DNA of 45,762 bases from UBA920 sp038257015 (lineage in GTDB: Bacteria > Patescibacteriota > Doudnabacteria > UBA920), in assembly GCA_038257015.1 (NCBI GenBank), contig JBBSJS010000001.1, positions 1 to 45,762 on the forward strand. Direction: 5' to 3'. Shown here piece after piece: positions 23,370-30,999 of this stretch. Made by a program: the position numbers and the translations under genes. Numbering within the stretch: the stretch's first letter is position 1; each line of letters opens with the position of its first letter. Below the pieces are notes generated by a model. The model was given only the letters and a program-made list of their open reading frames with translations, had not been told where the DNA came from and did not search any database.

Positions 23370-24971
23370 TTATCCCTCTGGGTAATTACCGCCGAGGGTT
23401 ATTTCTACTAGCATTCCAGAGACACTGCCCGTATAGGCTTTGATTGTCACCCCATACAGATTACTAGTCCAAGAGGCGGAGCCACTGGGTCCAGGAACTA
23501 ATGGAGCATCTTTGCAACAAGCAGTAGCAGGTGTAGTATCTTGAATTACAGAACCATTGAAGCCACTGCTTAAATTCAAGCTTACTTTACGAATAGCAAG
23601 ACCTAAGTTATAAGCTTGAACATCCGTACCAAATTGGTCCCACAAACCAGTGCTACGACGGCGCTCTAGAACGAACGCTTCACCAGTTGGATTACCATTC
23701 ATGTCCCGAAGGACTATGAAAGCACCAATAGGCGGACTACTCGGACCGATACCTTTAGTTCGCTGGCTTGGAGTTTGAATCCTTACCATATACGATTGAC
23801 CGCCAGGTTTTCGGTATTCGATTGCAGGATACATTTGGGAGATGGATGTCCAACCGAATTTTATCCGGTTAACATTACTATTGAAAGTAATTACACTGCT
23901 CGCCAAAGGATCTGCTCGATCAAAATATTCTAATATTGGACCGCCTTCAGTTTGTTGCCCATTGGAGTGAGCACCCTGACCTAAGTTATGCTCAATTTCA
24001 TGGACTAAAGCTGACAATCTGGTATCCAAAATTTCTTGGGAGCCGGCCGGCAGCTGAATAAAAACATAAGTAACAGCGGACTGGTCTCCGAAAGCAGCAA
24101 CTGTCGCTTGTGCACCTAAAGAACAGCCAGGAATTGGTGCATAGAGCACCAACCTGGTTTGGTAGGTAAGTTTAGAGAAGCCCTGTGCTTCTGCTAAATT
24201 ATCAGCTTGAATACGCCACTCATTGAACATGTTTTGAGCACAGTTCGTTTGTGGACCACTCAAACTAAGCCATGGCGTAACGTCTCCAGATGGGTCGTTA
24301 TTCCCAACTAAAGTCATTCCTTCATTCGTCGAAGCGTTGTAAAACGAAGAGTCTTCGAAGAATTTACGAGCAGACTTTGGACCGGTAAAGACCCAGTCTT
24401 TAATCTGCTGTTGACTGTATGGCATTGTCGGCGCAACTTGAAAATTGACCAACATCGCCAAAACCTTACGCTGACCAGTAGACGCTGGTGGAATATTAAG
24501 CGGCGGTGCAACCAAATGGTTGACCGTAGGCTCTTCCACAACTTTCTCGATTTCGAGAACGTTAAAGTCAGTCTCTAGTCCTTCAGTTTTTTTCCCAAAA
24601 GGAAAAAAGTTTTGAGCGGTTTGGCTTTCACCTCGCAAGATTACTTCTTTATTAACCAAGTCGCGCAAATCGATTTTACCAGATTTATTTGTTAAGTAAA
24701 TATGGTCTATATCAATCGATTTACTGATTGGGTTTTTAGAAGTTGCTTGTTTGGATTGTTCCGACGCAAAGTTGCACGGTGCACCATCGCACTGTTCGAG
24801 GAAAAACCGAAAATGACTCGGCTGTTCTTCTGTACCTTCAACTACTAGAAATCTTACGACTCCTTGCAGTGAACTCAAGTTTTGACCTGTCGCACTTATC
24901 GGCGTTAATTTGACGCCAAGAAATACAACTGAAATTGCAATTGAAAACGCAATTAATTGTTTAACCTTCAT
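23370..24971 (-). CDS. Secreted zinc metalloprotease, M11/gametolysin-like
   Basis: The 533-residue protein has a signal peptide (KQLIAFSIAISVVFLGV, 4-20) and a metzincin-type site HEIEHNLGQGAH with His324, Glu325, His328, Gly331 and His335. The third His is one residue later than in the usual HExxHxxGxxH, and the later stretch EYFDRADPLASSV takes the place of the Met-turn (DVMGS in gametolysins) with Leu in place of Met. KVLAMLVNFQ and FNSNVNRIKFGW also fit the M11-like fold. Residues 30-150 form a separate N-terminal domain. The start at ATG 24971 is fixed by AGGAGG five bases upstream. It lies between two paralogous membrane-anchored proteins and near a large surface protein. Confidence 0.85.
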   Translation of the reverse strand: MKVKQLIAFSIAISVVFLGVKLTPISATGQNLSSLQGVVRFLVVEGTEEQPSHFRFFLEQCDGAPCNFASEQSKQATSKNPISKSIDIDHIYLTNKSGKIDLRDLVNKEVILRGESQTAQNFFPFGKKTEGLETDFNVLEIEKVVEEPTVNHLVAPPLNIPPASTGQRKVLAMLVNFQVAPTMPYSQQQIKDWVFTGPKSARKFFEDSSFYNASTNEGMTLVGNNDPSGDVTPWLSLSGPQTNCAQNMFNEWRIQADNLAEAQGFSKLTYQTRLVLYAPIPGCSLGAQATVAAFGDQSAVTYVFIQLPAGSQEILDTRLSALVHEIEHNLGQGAHSNGQQTEGGPILEYFDRADPLASSVITFNSNVNRIKFGWTSISQMYPAIEYRKPGGQSYMVRIQTPSQRTKGIGPSSPPIGAFIVLRDMNGNPTGEAFVLERRRSTGLWDQFGTDVQAYNLGLAIRKVSLNLSSGFNGSVIQDTTPATACCKDAPLVPGPSGSASWTSNLYGVTIKAYTGSVSGMLVEITLGGNYPEG

Positions 24972-25039
24972 TGTAGCCTCCTGTATTCTGACAAAGTTCC
25001 AGATCTTCACTAATATAAGCGAAGATGTTTCATGCCACC

Positions 25040-25068
25040 ATTATAGTGATAAGCTGTTGATAAGTCAA
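25040..25068 (-). promoter_or_regulatory. Promoter of the metalloprotease gene
   Basis: TTGACT (25063-25068), 17-nt spacer, TATAAT (25040-25045). The leader of about 60 nt contains a hairpin ATCTTCGC/GTGAAGAT before the ribosome-binding site. Confidence 0.82.
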
Positions 25069-25096
25069 TGTCTTCATTGTATTTAAGTAGGCGTTA

Positions 25097-25131
25097 AATA
25101 AAAAAACCACCCACTAGAATGTGGGTGGTTT
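25097..25131 (-). terminator. Intrinsic terminator of the 25142-25648 gene
   Basis: AAACCACCCAC/GTGGGTGGTTT, 11 bp, six-base loop, then TTTTATTTA on the minus strand. Confidence 0.9.
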
Positions 25132-25141
25132 TTGAAGATTT

Positions 25142-25648
25142 TTACTGTGCTGTAGCTACTTCTGTGAAAAATATTGTCACTCGTCTTGTTTCTAATTCTG
25201 AATTGAAGTCCATAGAAATTTGCAAGTTAGTATTATCCTTTACACCAAACAGCATTTTATAGTTTTCTTGGTCGACAGTACTGCGTACTTCCCAACCCTC
25301 TGAAGTCATATAGTTTCTATATAACGTAAGGTTTTCAGCTAATGTCTTTGTACTCTCAAACTCTCGAGTAGCTTGGAAGCGACCATCGGCTGTAGTAGCG
25401 TTATAGTTCTGAGTAATTCTTGCGCCAGCTTCAATTGGAATATCTGAGGGGAATTTTTCTGGAGCTTCGCTTGAGTCCACTTCAGTTTTTTTGGTTAAAT
25501 CACTGCCATCATTAACAGTTGGGTTATTAGAATCAGGGCCAGATACATCTTTACCAGGACCAAGAACGTAAAATACTGCGGTAGCAGCTACACCTATCAA
25601 GATTAGTACCAAGAGTACCATAAATAGCTTTTGGATTATTGGTGACAT
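25142..25648 (-). CDS. Membrane-anchored extracytoplasmic protein (168 aa)
   Basis: The protein has one N-terminal helix (LFMVLLVLILIGVAATAVFYVL, about 8-29), a polar linker rich in Asp, Ser and Asn, and then the domain shared with the 22764-23252 protein (see there for the alignment). The anchor and linker differ fully between the two, whereas the distal domain is conserved, so the domain is what matters. The start is ATG 25648; a TTG five codons earlier is less likely. No ribosome-binding site is seen. It has its own extended -10 promoter next to a perfect palindrome, suggesting regulation apart from its neighbours. Confidence 0.8.
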   Translation of the reverse strand: MSPIIQKLFMVLLVLILIGVAATAVFYVLGPGKDVSGPDSNNPTVNDGSDLTKKTEVDSSEAPEKFPSDIPIEAGARITQNYNATTADGRFQATREFESTKTLAENLTLYRNYMTSEGWEVRSTVDQENYKMLFGVKDNTNLQISMDFNSELETRRVTIFFTEVATAQ

Positions 25649-25683
25649 TTGTTTTAATTTCAAATTTACTTTTAAGTAACTCC

Positions 25684-25720
25684 ATTATACCACACAGACA
25701 GTATTACTGTTAATAACAGT
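25684..25720 (-). promoter_or_regulatory. Extended -10 promoter with palindromic operator
   Basis: TGGTATAAT (extended -10, hexamer 25684-25689) lacks a good -35; in its place lies the palindrome ACTGTTA-A-TAACAGT at 25706-25720, which is placed to bind a repressor or activator. Confidence 0.6.
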
Positions 25721-25721
25721 G

Positions 25722-25755
25722 AATATTAAAAACACCCTATTGCTAGGGTGTTTTT
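25722..25755 (-). terminator. Intrinsic terminator of rpsP
   Basis: AAAAACACCCTA/TAGGGTGTTTTT with a four-base loop, followed by TTTAATATT on the minus strand, 12 nt past the stop codon. Confidence 0.88.
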
Positions 25756-25766
25756 GAAAGTTTGTT

Positions 25767-26291
25767 TTATGCAGCTGGTTCTTCTTTTACTTCAGGTGCC
25801 GGTGTTTCTTCAACTGGTTGTTCAGTTGGAGCTTCTACAGGTGTTTCAGCTGGAGCAGGTTCTGGGGCAGGAGCTTCGGCCACCACTTCTTCTGTAGCAG
25901 TTGTCTCACTCACAGCTTCAGCTGGAGCCGGTGTTGCTACTTCTTCTGCCACAGTTTCTTTACTTGGAGCTTCAGCAACAACTGGTGCTTCTTCGGTCGC
26001 TGTTTCTTCAACTTCTTTCTTTGGTAGAGTGAAGGCTTTCACTTTTTTGTCTGAAACTAATTTATTAGTAACAAATAAGTTATGAGCAGTTGCAGAAACT
26101 TCAACGTGTTGCTCGTCAATCCAGTACTTTAGACGAGCTTCATCTTTGATAGTTAAAGCTTTGCTATGAGGATTGTAGTTTCCCAAAATTTCAACGAATT
26201 TTTTCTGGGCTGCGGCAGTTTTTTGGGCCAATACAACTTTGTATTCTGGCTTATTTTTCTTACCACCACGATGTAATCGGATAGTTAACAT
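25767..26291 (-). CDS. rpsP: 30S ribosomal protein S16 with long acidic tail
   Basis: Residues 1-80 are S16: MLTIRLHRGGKKNKPEYKVV, then EILGNYNPHSK and RLKYWIDEQHVEVSATAHNLF. S16 is an early-assembling protein of the small subunit. The chain continues for about 85 residues of Ala, Glu, Pro, Val and Thr, unlike the usual 80-90 residue protein, and this tail is almost certainly disordered and acidic. The ATG is preceded at six bases by TATAAT, so the mRNA is probably leaderless. The gene ends in its own terminator and is separated from the KH-trmD-rplS group by genes for exported proteins. Confidence 0.96.
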   Translation of the reverse strand: MLTIRLHRGGKKNKPEYKVVLAQKTAAAQKKFVEILGNYNPHSKALTIKDEARLKYWIDEQHVEVSATAHNLFVTNKLVSDKKVKAFTLPKKEVEETATEEAPVVAEAPSKETVAEEVATPAPAEAVSETTATEEVVAEAPAPEPAPAETPVEAPTEQPVEETPAPEVKEEPAA

Positions 26292-26297
26292 TGATAA

Positions 26298-26303
26298 ATT
26301 ATA
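26298..26303 (-). promoter_or_regulatory. -10 box of a probable leaderless mRNA (rpsP)
   Basis: TATAAT on the minus strand, six bases, then ATG. No Shine-Dalgarno sequence or clear -35. Confidence 0.6.
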
Positions 26304-26441
26304 GATTAAGTTAATAGGTTCAGGATTTCAGATTCTACAGCCAGTTGACGGTCTAACTGCGAAATTTCAATCAAATTATCATGAAAATGACTTCCATAGT
26401 CTACCACCTGAAGGCTAAATCGTCAAGACGTGACGATATCA

Positions 26442-26689
26442 GAGATTCCTCGGCTACGCTCGGAATGACGGAAGTGTATTCATTATAATGACGGAGCGGT
26501 GCCTGAGATTCTTCGACTACGCCCCCTCATCTGCGGGACAGGCTCGGAATGACTAGAACTTAGAGATTCCTCGGCTACGCTCGGAATGACAACAAGTTTA
26601 CATTCAGAAGGACAGAAGTGCAGTGCTTGGAATTGTGGGATGGTCTTTGCGAAGCTCCACTGTCATCCTGAGCAAAGTCGAAGGATCTC
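26442..26689. repeat. Cluster of four dispersed palindromic repeats
   Basis: GAGATTCCTCGGCTACGCTC-GGAATGAC occurs at 26442-26469 and 26563-26590; a variant with an internal insertion lies at 26505-26553; the opposite-orientation TGTCATCCTGAGC...GAAGGATCTC lies at 26661-26689. Spacing and orientation are irregular. The stretch 26304-26702 holds no gene; these repeats are its only visible content. Confidence 0.85.
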
Positions 26690-26702
26690 AAAGGCTGAGA
26701 AG

Positions 26703-29318
26703 TTACTTCGCGAACGCTGTGGCTTGCTCCATCTTTATAGAAAGGAGCTTAGAGATACCATCATCGCCCATCGTAACACCGTAAATTATGTTTGCCTGTG
26801 ACATAGTTTCGCGGTTGTGAGTAATAGTAATAAATTGAGTTTGATGAGCCAAGCTTCCCAAAATTTGCCCAAAACGAATTGTGTTAGCTTCATCGAGAGC
26901 CGCATCAACTTCATCCAAAACCACGAAAGGTGATGGGAAGCAAGTTAGCAAACTGCATAGTAGGGCAATTGAAGTTAGCGAGCGCTCTCCTCCAGAAAGC
27001 GATTGAATAGTAGAGAGCTTCTTGCCTGGTGGTGTAGCTTTGATTTCCACTCCAGCAACTGCCAAACTTTCATGCTCATATTTAGCCACAATTTTTTCTT
27101 GTGGTCTTAAAGTTTCGACTTCTTCTTTTTCATGCTCGCCTTCAATTAGTTCAGTTTCTTCTTTGCGTTCATTTTTAACCAATGACAAATGAGCGCGACC
27201 ACCGTTGAACAAAACTCTGAAATATTTTTCGAATTGCTCATTAACCAAATGAAAAGCTTCGTTGAAAGTTTTCTTAATATGTTCATCCAACTCATCCATC
27301 ACCTCACGCAAGTCGGTCATGCTTTTTTTCAAATCTAGCACTTGTGCTTCTAGTCCTGTAAACCGCTGTTCAGTTTCGTGATACTCTTGGATTGTCAGTT
27401 CATCAACACCACCAATCAAGCTAAGCTGATTGTGAAGTTTGTGAATTTTGTCATCCAAAGATTCCGTAACCATCTCCACACGGTTAGAAGAAATTTGGGA
27501 CAAAGCCGAGCCACCGAGCTGCTCATGTATGGTAGTTATTGTTGCATCGTGTTGAGTTTCCCATTTAGCTTTTTCAACTTCGAGCGTAGATTCTTTGTCG
27601 CGCAAACCACTAAGATTTGTTTGTTGCTCACGAAATTGTTTGTCCGCTTCGGCAATACTGTTTTTCCAGCTGTTCTCTTGCGAATACATCACCTGTAATC
27701 GAGTTTCAATTTCTTTTTGCTGAACGGTTATGTGATTAACTTGTTCCATAACTTTCTGCTCTTCAATCACCATATCTCTTACATAATCTTCACTTGAAGC
27801 GCTAGTAGTTTTCTTCAGCTCTAATTCAATCTGTAACTTTTCTTTTTCAGTGGCAGAAATTTGATTACTCACAAAGTCGATAGTTAAATCGGCCTTTGAG
27901 ACACCCATTAAGAACTGATTATAGCTAGCCGATAACTGATCTTTTTTACTATTTAATTCCTGTAACTGAGTTTGTAATTTTAGTTGCTGAGTTTGTGGAT
28001 TAATCACAGCTTCGTTAGCAGTGTTCTTGAAGTCATCCCAAGAACCACGCAATGAATTTGCTGCACTGCGAACCTGGTTCATATCAGAACTCCTGTCCAA
28101 GACATCGACGAATTGATCAAAGACTTTATCAACTTTTTCTAAACCATTGGCCACTTGTTGCCAATCTGCTGTCGCTGGGTTATTAACCTCTGCATAAACT
28201 TCTGCAAGCTGGCGGTTTAATTCGGACAAAGCTTGTTCCGTTGCTTTTACGTGTGCAGTCGCCGATGCTTGGCTGTCATTGGCTTGGTCTAATTGACTTT
28301 GCAAATCTTGAAGTTTGGAATTAACGGTATGCAGTTCAATTTCCATGGAACCCACATCTGTGCTTGAACCAGTTTTTAAACTATTCATCTTGCCACGAAT
28401 CAAACTAACTTGTTCCAGCAAGCTGTTCTTTTGATTTTGTAGCTTCTGTTGATCAATTTGTAAGTTTTGATAAGATTGCATCGAACTAGCATTGTCTTGT
28501 TCGTGTTGCTCTATCTGCTTTAGGTGCTTGGCAATTTCAGCTTCTATACTCGCTCTTTGAGTTTGAAACTCCGAAATTTTTAAACTAAGTTGCTCAATCT
28601 GGTTAAATTGCAACCACCACTGAGAACCCAACTTTTCAAACAATAAACCTTTTAATTCATTTTCTACATCAGCTCGTGCTTCCATGCGCTTAGCTTGGCG
28701 ACGGAGAGATTTTACCCGCGGTTCTAATTCAGAAAGTAAATCCTCAGCACGCATTAAATTTTGAGCCGTGGCTTCCAAACGACGAAGAGTCTTGTCGCGT
28801 TTAATGTAATAAGTTTTTACACCACTGGCTTCATCAATCAAATTCTTAATTTCTGAAGGCCCAGATAAAATCATCTGATCAATTGTTCCTTGTCCAATTA
28901 CTGTGTAACGAGAAGTACCGATGTTGCTTTTAAGGACTAGGTCGATGATGTCCAAAAGACGAACTTTGTTGCCGTTGATTAAATATTCACTAGCTCCACT
29001 TCTATCCACGCGGCGACCAATACTCACTTCGGCTGTTTCAACAGGAATTTTATGATCGCTATTGTCAAAAGTAGCGATAACTTCTGCAAAACCTGCGCGC
29101 ACTTTTTTATCTGAACCTGCGAAAATTACATCGTCACTTTTTTTGCCTCTCATCATCTTTGCACTCTGCTCACCAAGCACCCAACGCAAACAATCAGCAG
29201 CGTTACTTTTGCCGCTGCCGTTAGGGCCCACAATTGCTGTGATGCCGGTATCAAATTCTAGGACTGTCTTTTTTGCGAAAGATTTAAAGCCTTGTAATTC
29301 TAATCGTTTTAAATACAT
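26703..29318 (-). CDS. smc: SMC-family chromosome segregation ATPase, short and without a visible hinge
   Basis: The 871-residue protein has the SMC head: MYLKRLELQGFKSFAKK, Walker A GPNGSGKSNA (31-40), QGTIDQMI, signature LSGGERSLTSIALL (774-787), Walker B FVVLDEVDAALDE and the H-loop ITHNRE. SMC compacts and segregates the chromosome with ScpA/ScpB. Coiled coils span about 180-378 and 445-690. Between them, where SMC proteins have a hinge of about 150 residues, there is a stretch of about 65 residues (PATADWQQVA...NEAVINPQ) without hinge motifs. An acidic insertion (718-750) interrupts the C-terminal head. The start is ATG 29318, with TATAAT ten bases upstream; an earlier in-frame start would include the promoter. 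Confidence 0.93.
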   Translation of the reverse strand: MYLKRLELQGFKSFAKKTVLEFDTGITAIVGPNGSGKSNAADCLRWVLGEQSAKMMRGKKSDDVIFAGSDKKVRAGFAEVIATFDNSDHKIPVETAEVSIGRRVDRSGASEYLINGNKVRLLDIIDLVLKSNIGTSRYTVIGQGTIDQMILSGPSEIKNLIDEASGVKTYYIKRDKTLRRLEATAQNLMRAEDLLSELEPRVKSLRRQAKRMEARADVENELKGLLFEKLGSQWWLQFNQIEQLSLKISEFQTQRASIEAEIAKHLKQIEQHEQDNASSMQSYQNLQIDQQKLQNQKNSLLEQVSLIRGKMNSLKTGSSTDVGSMEIELHTVNSKLQDLQSQLDQANDSQASATAHVKATEQALSELNRQLAEVYAEVNNPATADWQQVANGLEKVDKVFDQFVDVLDRSSDMNQVRSAANSLRGSWDDFKNTANEAVINPQTQQLKLQTQLQELNSKKDQLSASYNQFLMGVSKADLTIDFVSNQISATEKEKLQIELELKKTTSASSEDYVRDMVIEEQKVMEQVNHITVQQKEIETRLQVMYSQENSWKNSIAEADKQFREQQTNLSGLRDKESTLEVEKAKWETQHDATITTIHEQLGGSALSQISSNRVEMVTESLDDKIHKLHNQLSLIGGVDELTIQEYHETEQRFTGLEAQVLDLKKSMTDLREVMDELDEHIKKTFNEAFHLVNEQFEKYFRVLFNGGRAHLSLVKNERKEETELIEGEHEKEEVETLRPQEKIVAKYEHESLAVAGVEIKATPPGKKLSTIQSLSGGERSLTSIALLCSLLTCFPSPFVVLDEVDAALDEANTIRFGQILGSLAHQTQFITITHNRETMSQANIIYGVTMGDDGISKLLSIKMEQATAFAK

Positions 29319-29328
29319 ATCTGGCTTA

Positions 29329-29334
29329 ATTATA
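29329..29334 (-). promoter_or_regulatory. Extended -10 of smc
   Basis: TGTTATAAT on the minus strand, ten bases before ATG, giving a very short leader. It faces away from the NUDIX gene promoter at 29370-29375. Confidence 0.6.
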
Positions 29335-29369
29335 ACACAGCGATCCCAAATGATTGCCGGGTTTTTTGT

Positions 29370-29375
29370 TATAAT
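29370..29375 (+). promoter_or_regulatory. Extended -10 of a probable leaderless mRNA (NUDIX gene)
   Basis: TGTTATAAT on the plus strand, six bases, then ATG at 29382. No ribosome-binding site. Confidence 0.6.
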
Positions 29376-29381
29376 AAGCAA

Positions 29382-29930
29382 ATGAAAACATCTCGTGATA
29401 TCTCATGGAAAAAACTTTCTGAAAGGTTATATAAAGCTGGTCATCGTAAAATGATAGAGAAAATCTTTCGCCTGCCGGCTGGAAACGTAGAGAGCTTTGA
29501 TGTTGTTGATGGCGGCAAAGTGGTATGTATTTTGGCCCTCACCACTGAAAATGAAGTAATTCTTACCAAACAATTTAGGCCAGCGCAAGAAAAAATCCTT
29601 ACCGAAATGCCAGGAGGAGGAGTAAATAAGGAAGAAGATCCGGCTGAAGCGGCTGCCAGAGAACTTCTCGAAGAAACAGGATACATTGGAGACATCATTT
29701 TTATTACCGAAAGCTTAGAATCTGCCTATAACACTCTGGTTAGATATAACTATATTGCACTTCACTGCAAAAAAGTTAGTGAGCCAAAGCTCGAGGACAA
29801 CCAAGAACCAATCGAAGTGACACTGATGAACCTCATAGATTTTAAAGAGCATCTCTATTCAGGAATGATGACTGATGTTGCAACTGGGTTCTACGGACTT
29901 GAATACTTGAGAAAAAACAGAATAAAGTGA
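29382..29930 (+). CDS. NUDIX hydrolase, ADP-ribose pyrophosphatase-like
   Basis: The 182-residue protein has a complete NUDIX box at residues 79-101 (GGGVNKEEDPAEAAARELLE then ETGY), with the pattern G-x5-E-x7-RELLEETG. The stretch upstream, VCILALTTENEVILTKQFRPA, and the QFRP motif are typical of ADP-ribose and nucleoside-diphosphate-sugar pyrophosphatases, where the Arg binds the substrate phosphate. It hydrolyses ADP-ribose or similar compounds to AMP and sugar phosphate; the exact substrate is inferred. It is transcribed divergently from smc, with start codon at the expected transcription start. A bidirectional terminator follows. Confidence 0.93.
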   Translation: MKTSRDISWKKLSERLYKAGHRKMIEKIFRLPAGNVESFDVVDGGKVVCILALTTENEVILTKQFRPAQEKILTEMPGGGVNKEEDPAEAAARELLEETGYIGDIIFITESLESAYNTLVRYNYIALHCKKVSEPKLEDNQEPIEVTLMNLIDFKEHLYSGMMTDVATGFYGLEYLRKNRIK

Positions 29931-29936
29931 TATAAA

Positions 29937-29970
29937 CAAAAACAGACATCTTTTTTAGATGTCTGTTTTT
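29937..29970. terminator. Bidirectional intrinsic terminator between NUDIX gene and rnc
   Basis: AAAAACAGACATCT/AGATGTCTGTTTTT with T-runs on both strands. Confidence 0.88.
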
Positions 29971-30062
29971 GAACTTTATGTTTGTTTGGTTACTCGGAAA
30001 CGGTTCCTGCAGTTAGATTATCACTGACATATCAGTCGGTCAATGAAGTTATCCCCACAAAA

Positions 30063-30773
30063 CTACAGCTTCATGTTGTCTAAGGCATTTTGCGCTGCTG
30101 CAATTTCTGCTTCTTGTTTTGACGGACCATTTCCTTTACCAATCTCTTGTTTATTCATCATCGCTGCAACTACGAAAATTTTGTCGTGATCAGGACCACT
30201 CTCACTTACCACGTTATAAGTGGGTGTAATACTCCATTTATCTTGTACCATTTCTTGTAACTTGCTTTTAGGGTCTAAATATTTTTCGCCACTGATAATC
30301 CCTTCCAATTCTGTTAGGATTTGTTTCCTAATAAACTCTTGGGTAACTTCATAGCCTTGATCTAAGTAAACTGCACCAATTAAAGCTTCAATAGTATTTG
30401 CCAAGATTACTTGTCGAGCGCGACCAGTATCTTTTGCCTCCCCTTTTGAGAGTAACAGATAGTCCTCCAAACCCATACGACCACCAATTTCAGATAAAAT
30501 CTTATAGTTCACTAAAGCACTACGAAAGTTAGTTAACTCTCCTTCAGGGTGATCAAAATTTTTATAAAGATACTCAGTCGCCACCAACTCTAGCACTGCA
30601 TCTCCTAAAAATTCCAATCTTTCATTATGAGGCAAGTTGAAACTTCTGTGTTCATTTAGATATGAACGATGTGTAAAAGCTGAAATGTATAACGACAAGT
30701 CTTTTGGTTCAATACCCGTTATATCTTTAATGTCTTTGTTTGAGACCATAATGTTCTTTCTATCAAGAATCAT
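30063..30773 (-). CDS. rnc: Ribonuclease III
   Basis: The 236-residue protein has the RNase III signature HNERLEFLGDAVLEL (49-63), the second metal-site region ANTIEALIGAVYLDQG, and a C-terminal double-stranded RNA-binding domain (DPKSKLQEMVQDKW through GPSKQEAEIAAAQNAL). It cleaves double-stranded RNA, including rRNA precursors; the rRNA leader here has stems it could act on. The start is uncertain: ATG 30773 is used, but ATG 30749 eight codons later is also possible, and neither has a strong ribosome-binding site. In many bacteria rnc precedes smc; here they are neighbours with a NUDIX gene between. Confidence 0.96.
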   Translation of the reverse strand: MILDRKNIMVSNKDIKDITGIEPKDLSLYISAFTHRSYLNEHRSFNLPHNERLEFLGDAVLELVATEYLYKNFDHPEGELTNFRSALVNYKILSEIGGRMGLEDYLLLSKGEAKDTGRARQVILANTIEALIGAVYLDQGYEVTQEFIRKQILTELEGIISGEKYLDPKSKLQEMVQDKWSITPTYNVVSESGPDHDKIFVVAAMMNKQEIGKGNGPSKQEAEIAAAQNALDNMKL

Positions 30774-30845
30774 GAATTGCGAATCACTGTGTGACTCTCA
30801 CTTCTCGAGGCTTGATGAATTAATTATATTTACGACCGTATGCAG

Positions 30846-30871
30846 TTTCAGCTGAGACGACTGAAAGCCTA
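30846..30871. repeat. 26-bp direct repeat, first copy
   Basis: TTTCAGCTGAGACGACTGAA-AGCCTA occurs here and identically at 30966-30991, 120 bp apart. It contains a TTTCAG/CTGAAA hairpin. The pair brackets the hairpin module at 30885-30930. Confidence 0.85.
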
Positions 30872-30884
30872 GTACTGCAGGGGC

Positions 30885-30930
30885 CCCCAAATTGCTTGGG
30901 CCGTAGGTTAAGCGATTTGGGGAAAGGGAC
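30885..30930. repeat. tRNA-associated hairpin module, Val 3' copy
   Basis: CCCCAAATTGCTT pairs with AAGCGATTTGGGG and is followed by AAAGGGAC. The same AAATTGCTT/AAGC-ATT stem with AGGGAC occurs at 31398-31443 and 34524-34578, with different loop sequences. Confidence 0.75.
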
Positions 30931-30965
30931 ATAGGTTTGAAGGTAGTCGGAGCTGAAAACTTGTT

Positions 30966-30991
30966 TTTCAGCTGAGACGACTGAAAGCCTA
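30966..30991. repeat. 26-bp direct repeat, second copy
   Basis: Identical to 30846-30871 and directly left of the tRNA-Val-associated element. Confidence 0.85.
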
Positions 30992-30999
30992 ATGGCCCG

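Noticed and set aside
25762..26085. Ser/Ala/Gly-rich 107-codon plus-strand frame
   Set aside because: It is the antisense reading of the repetitive Ala/Glu/Pro tail of S16.
26442..26689. Possible CRISPR array
   Set aside because: The repeated units differ in length and orientation, spacing is irregular, and no cas gene is present; they are dispersed palindromic repeats.
30050..30060. DnaA box near rnc
   Set aside because: TTATCCCCACA has two extra bases relative to TTATCCACA and stands alone.
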